Positions 7,557-14,066 of a DNA stretch of 14,842 bases are shown piece after piece (positions within the stretch are counted from its first letter, which is position 1; the number at the start of each line of letters is the position of its first letter). The notes under the pieces were generated by a model. It was not told the origin of the DNA, did no database searches, and saw nothing but the letters and a program-made list of their open reading frames with translations. Source of the DNA: Bacillota bacterium (GTDB lineage: Bacteria > Bacillota > Negativicutes > Sporomusales > Sporomusaceae); contig JAEWGR010000172.1 in NCBI GenBank assembly GCA_023388195.1, positions 1 to 14,842 of the forward strand, in the 5' to 3' direction. The position numbers were made by a program, and so were the translations under genes.

Positions 7557-7766
7557 ATGAAAAACCAACAGATTGAAAAGTTAACCCAGATACTACTGGC
7601 TTACGGTTATCATCCCGAGCAGATTAAGCAGATCATTACCGAGGCATTGGAAAGTGCTCCCGTTGCAACGGACAGCCCCCGGGAACAGTGGATTATTGAG
7701 GCCCTTGAAAGCTATGTGGAGTTTGCCACCAAATGTAAGATGACAAAGAAAAGCAATACTAATTAA
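7557..7766 (+). CDS. 69-aa protein of unknown function
   Basis: A small soluble protein I do not recognise. The start ATG is preceded by AGGAG (7545-7549) at 7 nt, which favours it over the upstream TTG at 7530. It is predicted to be mostly helical: LTQILLAYGYHPEQIKQIITEAL (about 9-31) and WIIEALESYVEFATKCK (about 44-60), with a basic, Asn/Thr-rich C-terminus. There is no signal peptide or membrane segment. It lies 36 nt upstream of the OmpH-like gene in the same direction and downstream of R2 and a NarL-like palindrome. Good ribosome binding site and codon use argue that it is real. Confidence 0.7.
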   Translation: MKNQQIEKLTQILLAYGYHPEQIKQIITEALESAPVATDSPREQWIIEALESYVEFATKCKMTKKSNTN

Positions 7767-7802
7767 ATATCAGGTTAATATGCAGAGAGAAGGAAGATAA
7801 TT

Positions 7803-8261
7803 ATGTTGCCAATGAAAACCAAAGCGCTGATTCTGTTAACCCTAACTGTGTTTTTAGCCGGAGTCCTTGGTTGGGCGCAACCCAGCGAGGCCGCGCCCCA
7901 AAAAAAGACGGCTCTTTCCCCGGTGGGGATAGTCGATTATAGTGTTCTGCTCAGCAAGCATCCGGATATGCCTGAAGCCGACAGAATGCTGCAGGCTGAG
8001 CAGGAGCGGGCCAAGCAGGAATTTGTCAGCAAATCAGCCAGCCTTAGTGATGCTGGCAAGCAGGAACTGGACTTGCAGTTACGGCAGCGGCTGGAACAAA
8101 AACGGCAGCAGCTGCTGGCTGCCATTACCGATAAAATTGATGCCACCATCAGGGACGTTGCTGATGCCGAAGGGATTACCATCGTGGTGGATAAAGAGGC
8201 AACCGTTTATGGCGGGAGGGATATTACGGTCAATGTGTTAGCAAAACTAGCAAAAAAGTAA
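7803..8261 (+). CDS. OmpH/Skp-family periplasmic chaperone-like protein
   Basis: A 152-aa exported protein. The ATG at 7803 is preceded by AGGAAG (7791-7796) at 6 nt; an ATG nine bases on is too far from it. Residues 1-31 are a signal peptide with a Lys-containing n-region, the hydrophobic run ALILLTLTVFLAGVLGWA, and a cleavage site near SEA-A. The mature part starts with VGIVDYSVLLSKHP, the typical opening strand of OmpH, runs through a Gln/Glu/Arg/Lys-rich coiled coil (about 60-125), and ends with GITIVVDKEATVYGGRDIT, the closing strand. The family holds unfolded outer-membrane proteins in the periplasm, fitting a diderm Firmicute. It may assist the nearby TonB-dependent receptor, but that link is inference. 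Confidence 0.88.
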   Translation: MLPMKTKALILLTLTVFLAGVLGWAQPSEAAPQKKTALSPVGIVDYSVLLSKHPDMPEADRMLQAEQERAKQEFVSKSASLSDAGKQELDLQLRQRLEQKRQQLLAAITDKIDATIRDVADAEGITIVVDKEATVYGGRDITVNVLAKLAKK

Positions 8262-8404
8262 GAAAGCTCCTCTGCTGGCAGTGACAGTCTGTGTAACGTA
8301 ACCGAGACAAATAATAATTATCGTTGGTTACCAGATATATTAATTAGATAAACAAACTGGATGGCACTGTTATTATAATCTTTCGAAAATAAGAGTAGTA
8401 AATG

Positions 8405-8433
8405 TTGACAAGTGAAAAGATGTCCTGTATAAT
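8405..8433 (+). promoter_or_regulatory. Sigma-A promoter of riboswitch R3
   Basis: TTGACA (8405-8410), a 17-nt spacer and TATAAT (8428-8433) form a perfect consensus promoter about 35 nt upstream of R3. Confidence 0.9.
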
Positions 8434-8467
8434 AGCAACTATAGCAATGCAACTGAATATTGTTTGA

Positions 8468-8662
8468 GTTGGGTGCCCTTCGGGGCTTAATAGGGAAGTC
8501 CGGTGAAATGCCGGCGCGGTCCCGCCACTGTAACGGGGAGCAAGCTTAAGATATGCCACTGGGATTAAATCCTGGGAAGGTTTAAGCAAGTGAGGATCCG
8601 GAGTCAGGAGAACTGCCTAGCTGACAGTCACCGTTTTACCCACGAGGTATGGGGAGGAGATT
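8468..8662 (+). promoter_or_regulatory. Cobalamin riboswitch R3 (orphan)
   Basis: A complete copy: GGTGCCC/GGGGCTTAATAGGGAAG, CCGGTGAAATGCCGG, GGTCCCGCCACTGTAA, GCCACTG...GGGAAGG, the B12 box GGAGTCAGGAGAACTGCC and the tail GGGGAGGAGATT. It has a consensus promoter but no ORF before the next promoter and riboswitch (R4). Its expression platform is clearly related to that of R5, which suggests R3 is a duplicated copy that lost its gene. Confidence 0.96.
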
Positions 8663-8719
8663 ACAGTAAACGCTTTAGCTTGGATTTGTCCAGGTTGATA
8701 GTGTCCTTTTGCTGAATTT

Positions 8720-8750
8720 ACTCCTGGTATTTACCAGGAGTTTTAATTTA
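8720..8750 (+). terminator. First hairpin after R3 (nested)
   Basis: Perfect stem ACTCCTGGT (8720-8728) / ACCAGGAGT (8733-8741) followed by TTTAATTTA. It resembles an intrinsic terminator, yet it sits inside the loop of the proposed R3 antiterminator. R5 has the same hairpin at the same place with the same lead-in (TTGCTGAATT). Confidence 0.7.
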
Positions 8751-8769
8751 GTCACCCACTGTAGAATTT

Positions 8770-8802
8770 CTCCCATCTGCAACAGCAGTTGGGAGTTTTC
8801 TT
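8770..8802 (+). terminator. Riboswitch-controlled terminator of R3
   Basis: Stem CTCCCA (8770-8775) / TGGGAG (8790-8795) with an inner CTGC/GCAG stem, followed by TTTTCTT. The 5' arm can instead pair with the R3 tail: GGGAG (8652-8656) with CTCCC (8770-8774), reinforced by TACAG (8662-8666) with CTGTA (8759-8763). Confidence 0.75.
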
Positions 8803-8851
8803 ATTAGTTGCCATTTTTCTAAAACTCCTTTAAGTTATGCGCCGATTGGCA

Positions 8852-8878
8852 CGGGTCTTTATGACCCGATTTTTTTTT
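8852..8878 (+). terminator. Third, strong terminator after R3
   Basis: Stem CGGGTC (8852-8857) / GACCCG (8863-8868), a 5-nt loop, then A and nine T. It insulates the R4 promoter from R3 transcripts. No ORF of note is seen in 8662-8910; a 15-codon ATG frame at 8838 has no ribosome binding site. Confidence 0.85.
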
Positions 8879-8911
8879 GTTTGGTAAGTGGATACTGTTT
8901 AGAAAATATGT

Positions 8912-8941
8912 TTGACAACCGCCAACGGGCAATGGTATCAT
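8912..8941 (+). promoter_or_regulatory. Sigma-A promoter of riboswitch R4
   Basis: TTGACA (8912-8917), an 18-nt spacer and TATCAT (8936-8941). The context ATGTTTGACAAC and TGGTATCAT is shared with the R5 promoter, a sign of common origin. Confidence 0.85.
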
Positions 8942-8977
8942 AAAATGTAATATTTTACAGAAAATTTAATATAGTCA

Positions 8978-9171
8978 ATAGGTGCCCGCAAGGGCTTAAT
9001 AGGGAAGTCCGGTGCAAAACCGGCGCGGTCCCGCCACTGTAATGGGGAGCAAATCCAAGTGATACCACTGAGACAAACGTCTTGGGAAGGTTTGGAGGAG
9101 CGATGATCCGGAGCCAGGAGAACTGCCTATTGTAAGTCACCGTTTAACCTACGAGCGATAGGGAGGGGATT
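8978..9171 (+). promoter_or_regulatory. Cobalamin riboswitch R4 upstream of the TonB receptor gene
   Basis: A complete copy with AGGTGCC, GGGCTTAATAGGGAAG, CCGGTGCAAAACCGG, GGTCCCGCCACTGTAA, CCACTG...GGGAAGG, the B12 box GGAGCCAGGAGAACTGCC and the tail GGGAGGGGATT. It precedes the BtuB-like receptor gene, the classical place for a B12-repressed switch. Confidence 0.97.
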
Positions 9172-9195
9172 CGAATACTTTAATGTATCTATGTT

Positions 9196-9226
9196 CTCCC
9201 AATAATTTATTGGGAGCTTTTTATTT
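9196..9226 (+). terminator. Riboswitch-controlled terminator of R4
   Basis: Stem CTCCCAAT (9196-9203) / ATTGGGAG (9209-9216), then CTTTTTATTT. Its 5' arm (CTCCC, 9196-9200) is complementary to GGGAG (9161-9165) in the R4 tail, giving the alternative antiterminator. Confidence 0.85.
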
Positions 9227-9298
9227 GGAACAAAATGATTTTGTTCAGGTCAGTTGTTTAGGCTCTTTTTATGAAAAATAAATATGGAGATGAGAAAT

Positions 9299-11269
9299 GT
9301 GAAACAAAGAAAAATGAAGAAACAAAGAAATGCATGGTTATTTGCCATGATTGCGGGCTCACTATTTTGCCAAATACCTGGAATCACGTATGCCGAAGAG
9401 ATGAATGAATTTGCTCTTGACCAGGTGGTAGTTACAGCCAACCGGGTCCCAACTAAACTTTCTCAGGCAGCAGCCAATGTTACTGTGATCAACAGGGAGC
9501 AGCTTGAAAATGGGCATTATAACAGTCTGGCAGAAGTATTAAAGCATGCCAATGGTGTCGAGATAAGGCAGCAGGGTTTTCCGGGAGCAGAGGAATATGT
9601 CCGGCTCAATGGTGATGAACGGGTACTCATCCTGGTTGATGGCCGGCGGATGAACTTGAATAAGAAGCCTGGACATGGTCAGGCGACCTATAATCTAAAT
9701 GTTTTTCCATCATTAAACAATATTGAGCGCATCGAGATCGTAAAAGGGGCGGCGTCAGCAATATATGGTTCAGACGCTGTAGGTGGTGTTATCAATATTA
9801 TCACGCGTAAGGGCGGTGAAAGCAGCTCGACCTTTGAGGCCGGAGCAGGCTCCTGGGGGTTCAAGCGGTATGAGCTGACTACAGAAGGCGCTGAGAAAAG
9901 CTGGAATTGGTTTATAACGGCCGGAAAAAATGAACAGGATCATTCTGCCTATAAGGATTTTAAAACCGGTATAGTAAGAGATATGCCGAACAGTGCCTAT
10001 GATCAGAAGAATATGACTATCCGTATCGACAAGGAACTGAGTGATACAACTTCACTAACATTCAGCGCGGAGCACGGGGATGATCATAAAGGACAACCTT
10101 ACAATCCGCCTGGTTATCCTCTTCATAATGCCATTGCTTATCTGAATACCATTACCAATAATTGGGATTTTACCTATAATACAGATAAAACTTCAGAAGT
10201 TCCAGGGTATTTGCGCGTATACCAGAATTATCACAAGTATGAAATGCATGGTTCCGATGCGAATCCAGTGTATAACAATAAGGAAACCGGTTTTGCCTGG
10301 CAGGATGGCTGGCGTCTGGACGATAACAATCTTTTGGTTGGCGGCGTGGAATGGCGCAATACCCGGGTACAGCACACTTCATTAGGTGATCAGGAAATTA
10401 CTAATAAGGCAGCATATCTGGAAGATAGGATGCAACTGGGCAATAAGTGGGTACTTACGCCAGGTGTCAGGTATGACAATCATAGTACGTTTGGGACCAA
10501 GGCAACGCCCCGGGCTTCTTTGAATTATCAAATGGATTCAACTACAGATATGTACATATCCTGGGGCAAGGTTTTTAACGCACCGCTGGTGGATGATTTA
10601 TTCTGGCCGGAGGAGAGTAGTGAATACGAGGAAAATGGAACAAAACGTAAGTCCATCGTGGTCGGCAATACCGGCTTGAAACCGGAAACTGGCTATACCA
10701 CAACGATTGGCATCAATAAACAACTTGACAAGCGGACACATGTTAAAGCCAGCTATTTTGAAAGCAAACTACACGATGCTATTGACTGGGGTTCTTATTC
10801 CTATAATGATGGCGGTATCCCAACAACTGTGTATACACCGTCTAATATCAATGAACTACGCAAAAAGGGTGCCGATATAGAATTACGGCGGACTATTTCA
10901 CCACTCTGGGCGGTTATGGCAGGCTATTCTTATCTGCATGTTGAGGAGAAAAAGGGAACTGCTTACACTCTGGACCTGGAGAATTCACAGCCGAACGGTT
11001 ACCGGCTGGGGTTTAGTTATGCCAACGATAAATGGAATGTTGACCTTGACGGTACGGGCGCTACCGGGCGCAGCACAGCAAGGTTTAGCTCTTCGCGCTA
11101 CTGGATCGTGGATTTGGCTATGAATTATTCTATTGATAAAAATGCGCGTGCTTATTTCAAAGTGAATAACCTAACCAATCAGGATTATGAATCAGTCGGA
11201 GATTCAAATCTCGGCGCTTTCCCCATGCCGGCCCGCAACTATCAGCTTGGAATGAAATATTCTTTCTGA
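9299..11269 (+). CDS. TonB-dependent outer-membrane receptor, BtuB/CirA-like
   Basis: A 656-aa outer-membrane transporter, probably for cobalamin or another corrinoid because it follows riboswitch R4. I place the start at GTG 9299, since GGAGATGA (9286-9293) is a good ribosome site for it; the in-frame ATGs at 9284 and 9290 have none. Residues 1-32 are a signal peptide (KQRKMKKQR n-region, hydrophobic core, cleavage at TYA-EE). A TonB-box-like segment, LDQVVVTA (40-47), is followed by the plug domain (about 50-165) with RVLILVDGRRMN, IERIEIVKGAASAIYGSDAVGGVINIIT. The remainder is a beta-barrel that ends in the C-terminal signature YQLGMKYSF with a terminal Phe. No TonB/ExbBD or ABC-transporter gene is in the window. 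Substrate is inferred from regulation, not from residues. Confidence 0.93.
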   Translation: MKQRKMKKQRNAWLFAMIAGSLFCQIPGITYAEEMNEFALDQVVVTANRVPTKLSQAAANVTVINREQLENGHYNSLAEVLKHANGVEIRQQGFPGAEEYVRLNGDERVLILVDGRRMNLNKKPGHGQATYNLNVFPSLNNIERIEIVKGAASAIYGSDAVGGVINIITRKGGESSSTFEAGAGSWGFKRYELTTEGAEKSWNWFITAGKNEQDHSAYKDFKTGIVRDMPNSAYDQKNMTIRIDKELSDTTSLTFSAEHGDDHKGQPYNPPGYPLHNAIAYLNTITNNWDFTYNTDKTSEVPGYLRVYQNYHKYEMHGSDANPVYNNKETGFAWQDGWRLDDNNLLVGGVEWRNTRVQHTSLGDQEITNKAAYLEDRMQLGNKWVLTPGVRYDNHSTFGTKATPRASLNYQMDSTTDMYISWGKVFNAPLVDDLFWPEESSEYEENGTKRKSIVVGNTGLKPETGYTTTIGINKQLDKRTHVKASYFESKLHDAIDWGSYSYNDGGIPTTVYTPSNINELRKKGADIELRRTISPLWAVMAGYSYLHVEEKKGTAYTLDLENSQPNGYRLGFSYANDKWNVDLDGTGATGRSTARFSSSRYWIVDLAMNYSIDKNARAYFKVNNLTNQDYESVGDSNLGAFPMPARNYQLGMKYSF

Positions 11270-11320
11270 TGTTTGGGTTCCCATTGATTTGCTAATAAGA
11301 TGGCCTGGTTAGCCTCCTTA

Positions 11321-11358
11321 TTATTAAAGAGGCTGCGTTGTGACAGCCTCTTTAATAA
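11321..11358 (+). terminator. Terminator after the receptor gene
   Basis: A perfect 15-bp stem, TTATTAAAGAGGCTG (11321-11335) / CAGCCTCTTTAATAA (11344-11358), with an 8-nt loop. The AT-rich base substitutes for a T tract and could terminate in both directions. Confidence 0.75.
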
Positions 11359-11423
11359 CCTATTTCTATAGAATTGCTACATAGAGAGGGTTTAGCAATT
11401 TCATGGTTAAAAAGATTGAATGT

Positions 11424-11452
11424 TTGACAACTTCTGCCACAAATGGTATCAT
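11424..11452 (+). promoter_or_regulatory. Sigma-A promoter of riboswitch R5
   Basis: TTGACA (11424-11429), a 17-nt spacer and TATCAT (11447-11452), about 50 nt upstream of R5. Confidence 0.87.
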
Positions 11453-11502
11453 TGTGGTGTATTTAATATTCAGACAGACATTCTAATTGAATATGAAATG
11501 AG

Positions 11503-11700
11503 TTAGGTGCCCGTAATGGGCTTAATAGGGAAGCCGGTTAAAAACCGGCGCGGTCCCGCCACTGTAATGGGGAGCAAAACCAAGATATGCCACTGAGACA
11601 TAACTGTCTTGGGAAGGTTTGGTGGAGTGATGAGCCAGAGCCAGGAGAACTGCCTAGCTGACAGTCACCGTTAGACCCACGAGCGATGGGAAGGGGATTA
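11503..11700 (+). promoter_or_regulatory. Cobalamin riboswitch R5 upstream of a Rex-like gene
   Basis: A complete copy with AGGTGCCC, GGGCTTAATAGGGAAG, CCGGTTAAAAACCGG, GGTCCCGCCACTGTAA, GCCACTG...GGGAAGG, the B12 box AGAGCCAGGAGAACTGCC and the tail GGGAAGGGGATTACAG. A transcription factor gene as the sole target is unusual for a cobalamin switch. Confidence 0.97.
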
Positions 11701-11757
11701 CAGTCGCACCGACTGCTATGGTATTATGCCAGGCTAGTTTTGTGTTTTGCTGAATTC

Positions 11758-11780
11758 ACTCCTGGTCAACGACCAGGAGT
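11758..11780 (+). terminator. First hairpin after R5 (nested)
   Basis: Perfect 10-bp stem ACTCCTGGTC (11758-11767) / GACCAGGAGT (11771-11780), followed by TTCTATTTAG. It is homologous to the hairpin at 8720-8741 after R3 and, as there, lies within the loop of the proposed antiterminator. Confidence 0.65.
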
Positions 11781-11809
11781 TTCTATTTAGTGCGTGCTGT
11801 AAAGGTTTT

Positions 11810-11841
11810 CCCGGCTGTCGCGGCAGCCGGGTATTTTATTT
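11810..11841 (+). terminator. Riboswitch-controlled terminator of R5
   Basis: Stem CCCGGCTG (11810-11817) / CAGCCGGG (11824-11831), then TATTTTATTT. The alternative antiterminator pairs GGGAA (11688-11692) with TTCCC (11808-11812) and TTACAG (11698-11703) with CTGTAA (11797-11802). Confidence 0.8.
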
Positions 11842-11873
11842 CAATTCATTATTCAGGAAAGGGAGATGGCGAA

Positions 11874-12536
11874 ATGATAAAAACAAGAGATGATATATCT
11901 AGACTGACAATAACCAGGATGGCAATCTATTATAACGCCCTGAAAAAAATGCTGGATGATGGAGAAACCATGTGCCTGTCCATTCAGATTGGCCAGCGTA
12001 CCGGTATCAGTTCTTCGATAATACGAAAAGACTTATCTTGTTTTGGCGAATTTGGTACGAAAGGTGTCGGCTATAGGATTGATTTTCTGCTGCAGTGGAT
12101 TGGGGAGATTCTCGGCTATAATACGGTTTGGAATACCATTGTGGTGGGGATGGAGATGCCCTTATTATCGATAAACTGTTATCAGAACTTCTTGCCGCCG
12201 GGTTTCCGGATCACTGCGGTTTTAGATATGAATGAGAGGAATCACGGTATCATGATCCCTGAATTGGGCTTAGCAATTGACTCCATGCTGAATCTGGAGG
12301 CTGTGGTATGTAAGAAGAAGGTGAGTATCGGGTTGGTGGCGGTGCTGCCTGAACAGGCTCAACTCGTTACTGACAGGCTTGTTACTGCCGGCGTAGTCGG
12401 CATAGCCAACTTCACCCAGACTCAGATAACAGTGCCTGAAAACATTGCTCTGACGCAAATTAATGCCGGTCCAATGATCAGTCAGCTTTCTTATGATCTG
12501 GCCCGCCCTGTACCTGTATTGCGGTCCATCGTTTAG
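11874..12536 (+). CDS. Rex-family transcriptional regulator with degenerate NAD(H)-binding motif
   Basis: A 220-aa homologue of the redox-sensing repressor Rex. The ATG at 11874 has GGGAG (11861-11865) at 8 nt; the longer frame from GTG 11790 runs back through the terminator hairpin and is rejected. Residues about 8-70 are the winged-helix domain: ITRMAIYYNAL, GISSSIIRKDLSCFGEFGTKGVGY. Residues about 85-200 are the Rossmann domain and the end is the domain-swapped helix. The family's GxGxxG loop (VGVGNLG in typical Rex) reads VGMEMPL here (91-97): only the first Gly remains. Asp118 after the second strand is kept, as are GIANFT and ITVP. So DNA binding is likely intact while NADH sensing is doubtful. 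It stands alone under R5 and ends at a terminator. Targets are unknown. Confidence 0.9.
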   Translation: MIKTRDDISRLTITRMAIYYNALKKMLDDGETMCLSIQIGQRTGISSSIIRKDLSCFGEFGTKGVGYRIDFLLQWIGEILGYNTVWNTIVVGMEMPLLSINCYQNFLPPGFRITAVLDMNERNHGIMIPELGLAIDSMLNLEAVVCKKKVSIGLVAVLPEQAQLVTDRLVTAGVVGIANFTQTQITVPENIALTQINAGPMISQLSYDLARPVPVLRSIV

Positions 12537-12580
12537 GCGGCGTGCTGCGAGGCGGCAGGTGGGGTTCTCTGCCTGCATAA

Positions 12581-12609
12581 AAAGCGAGGGGAGCAAGCCC
12601 CTTCGCTTT
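12581..12609 (+). terminator. Terminator after the Rex-like gene
   Basis: Stem AAAGCGAGGGG (12581-12591) / CCCCTTCGCTTT (12598-12609) with one bulged T. There is little T tract beyond the TTT of the stem. The remainder of 12537-12650 holds no gene. Confidence 0.65.
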
Positions 12610-12651
12610 GTGGTATAAAATTCACTATTTTCTGTATAAAGCAGGATATGT

Positions 12652-12681
12652 TTGACAATAGATGATAGCGGATGCTATTAT
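12652..12681 (+). promoter_or_regulatory. Sigma-A promoter of riboswitch R6
   Basis: TTGACA (12652-12657), an 18-nt spacer and TATTAT (12676-12681), with the same ATATGTTTGACAA lead-in as the R4 promoter. Confidence 0.83.
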
Positions 12682-12726
12682 TGGTATAAATATAGCTGTT
12701 TTTCTGAATAAACTTAATAGTAGGAG

Positions 12727-12926
12727 CCAGGTGCCCTAAGGGGCTTAATAGGGAAGTACGGTTCAAAGCCGGCGCGGTCCCGCCACTGTAATGGGGAGTT
12801 AGCCTAAGATATACCACTGAGATGCAACCGTCTTGGGAAGGTTTGGGTGAAACGATGAACCAGAGTCAGGAGAACTGCCTGTCTGTCAATCACCGTTTTT
12901 TACTCACGAGCGATGAGGAGGGGATT
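12727..12926 (+). promoter_or_regulatory. Cobalamin riboswitch R6 upstream of cbiK
   Basis: A complete copy with AGGTGCCC, GGGCTTAATAGGGAAG, CGGTTCAAAGCCGG, GGTCCCGCCACTGTAA, CCACTG...GGGAAGG, the B12 box AGAGTCAGGAGAACTGCC and the tail GAGGAGGGGATT. Control of a cobalt-insertion gene fits feedback repression by cobalamin. Confidence 0.97.
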
Positions 12927-12990
12927 TGGAAGATCTGTATTTGGCTAATTGCTGACAATTAACTGAATTGGGTTCTTCTTCTGAACAGGT

Positions 12991-13027
12991 CCCTCCCGGC
13001 ACGCGCCAGCGAGGGCTTTTATTTTTG
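12991..13027 (+). terminator. Riboswitch-controlled terminator of R6
   Basis: Stem CCCTC (12991-12995) / GAGGG (13011-13015) with an inner GGC/GCC stem, followed by CTTTTATTTTTG. The R6 tail GGAGGG (12917-12922) can pair with CCCTCC (12991-12996) as the alternative. Confidence 0.75.
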
Positions 13028-13065
13028 TAATACATATATGGGAGATCATGGAGGAGGCAGTAAAT

Positions 13066-13992
13066 ATGGAGCAAGAGCAAAACACATCAACAAAAAAGGC
13101 AATTGTAGTTGTTAGTTTTGGAACATCTTATCAGGATACCCTTACCTTGAACATCGAAACCGTCGAGAATAAAATCCGCGATCAGTTTCCTGAATATGAG
13201 GTGCGGCGGGCATTTACTTCGCGTACGGTCATCAAGCGTTTAGCCGCTGCCGGTGTCCAGGTCGAGAATGAAATTCAAGCCTTGCAACGCTTGCAGGACG
13301 AAGGCTATCAGGAGGTGTACCTCCAGCCCCTGCATGTAGTGGCCGGTGCCGAATACGAAAAAATCAAGGTTCTTGTTGCCCATTATGCTCACGCCAAAGA
13401 AAAAGCTTTCGCAAAAATCCGTTTGGGCCGGCCCCTGTTGTATTGCATGGGTCAGGAGAATCATCCTGATGACTACGAAATCGTCATTAATGCGTTAAGA
13501 ACGCAGCTGCCGGCCGATGATGGCGCCAGCGCTGTGGTGCTTATGGGCCATGGCGGCATGCATCCGGCTAATGCGGCTTACTCGGTGCTGCAACTAAAAT
13601 TAGAGGATGCCGGCTTGAAGAATGTTTTTGTATACACGGTCGAAGGCTTTCCGTCTTTAAGCCGTATTATTGACAAACTGAAACAGCAGCAGGTGAAAAA
13701 AGTCACCCTGATGCCATTTTTACTGGTGGCTGGAGATCATGCAACCAACGATATGGCCGGTGATGAGGAAGAATCGGCGAAGTCGCAGTTGTTGGCGGCC
13801 GGTTTCGGTGTTGATGTCTATTTCCATGGCTTAGGCGAGAATACAGCCATTCAGGATATCTACGTAAATCATCTCCGCTCTGCTATCGCCCATCCGCCCC
13901 ATGGTCATGGTCACCGTCATGGTGGTAACTGCAGCCATGGTCACAATCATGCCTGCGGTAAAAGTCATGGTCACAGACACGGACAGTCATAA
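13066..13992 (+). CDS. cbiK: Sirohydrochlorin cobaltochelatase CbiK with His-rich tail
   Basis: A 308-aa class II chelatase that inserts Co2+ into sirohydrochlorin, an early step of anaerobic cobalamin synthesis. The ATG at 13066 is chosen because AGGAGG (13052-13057) lies 8 nt upstream; the in-frame ATG at 13048 has a poorer site. The N-terminal strand is KAIVVVSFGTSYQDT, followed by TSRTVIKRL. Metal-binding histidines are recognisable in VVLMGHGGMHP (His162) and LMPFLLVAGDHATNDMAGDE (His225), matching the His pair of known CbiK proteins. Residues 276-308 are an added tail with 11 His and 2 Cys in HGH-type repeats, likely a metal-storage or metal-delivery segment. No signal peptide is seen, so it is cytoplasmic, unlike some periplasmic homologues. 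It is a single gene under R6. Nickel chelation instead of cobalt cannot be ruled out from sequence. Confidence 0.93.
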   Translation: MEQEQNTSTKKAIVVVSFGTSYQDTLTLNIETVENKIRDQFPEYEVRRAFTSRTVIKRLAAAGVQVENEIQALQRLQDEGYQEVYLQPLHVVAGAEYEKIKVLVAHYAHAKEKAFAKIRLGRPLLYCMGQENHPDDYEIVINALRTQLPADDGASAVVLMGHGGMHPANAAYSVLQLKLEDAGLKNVFVYTVEGFPSLSRIIDKLKQQQVKKVTLMPFLLVAGDHATNDMAGDEEESAKSQLLAAGFGVDVYFHGLGENTAIQDIYVNHLRSAIAHPPHGHGHRHGGNCSHGHNHACGKSHGHRHGQS

Positions 13993-13994
13993 TA

Positions 13995-14020
13995 CGGATT
14001 GGCAGCAGTTTGCCAATCCG
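13995..14020 (+). terminator. Hairpin after cbiK
   Basis: A perfect 10-bp stem, CGGATTGGCA (13995-14004) / TGCCAATCCG (14011-14020), begins 2 nt after the cbiK stop. It has no T tract, so it may be an RNA 3' end or stability element and not a strong terminator. Confidence 0.5.
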
Positions 14021-14066
14021 GTTGCGAACGAAATCGTCCCCCGTGAGATAATTAAATACAGCTGAA

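Noticed and set aside
11790..11873. N-terminal extension of the Rex-like protein from a GTG start
   Set aside because: It is encoded by the antiterminator and terminator hairpin of R5 and lacks a ribosome site; the ATG at 11874 has GGGAG at 8 nt and gives the usual Rex length.
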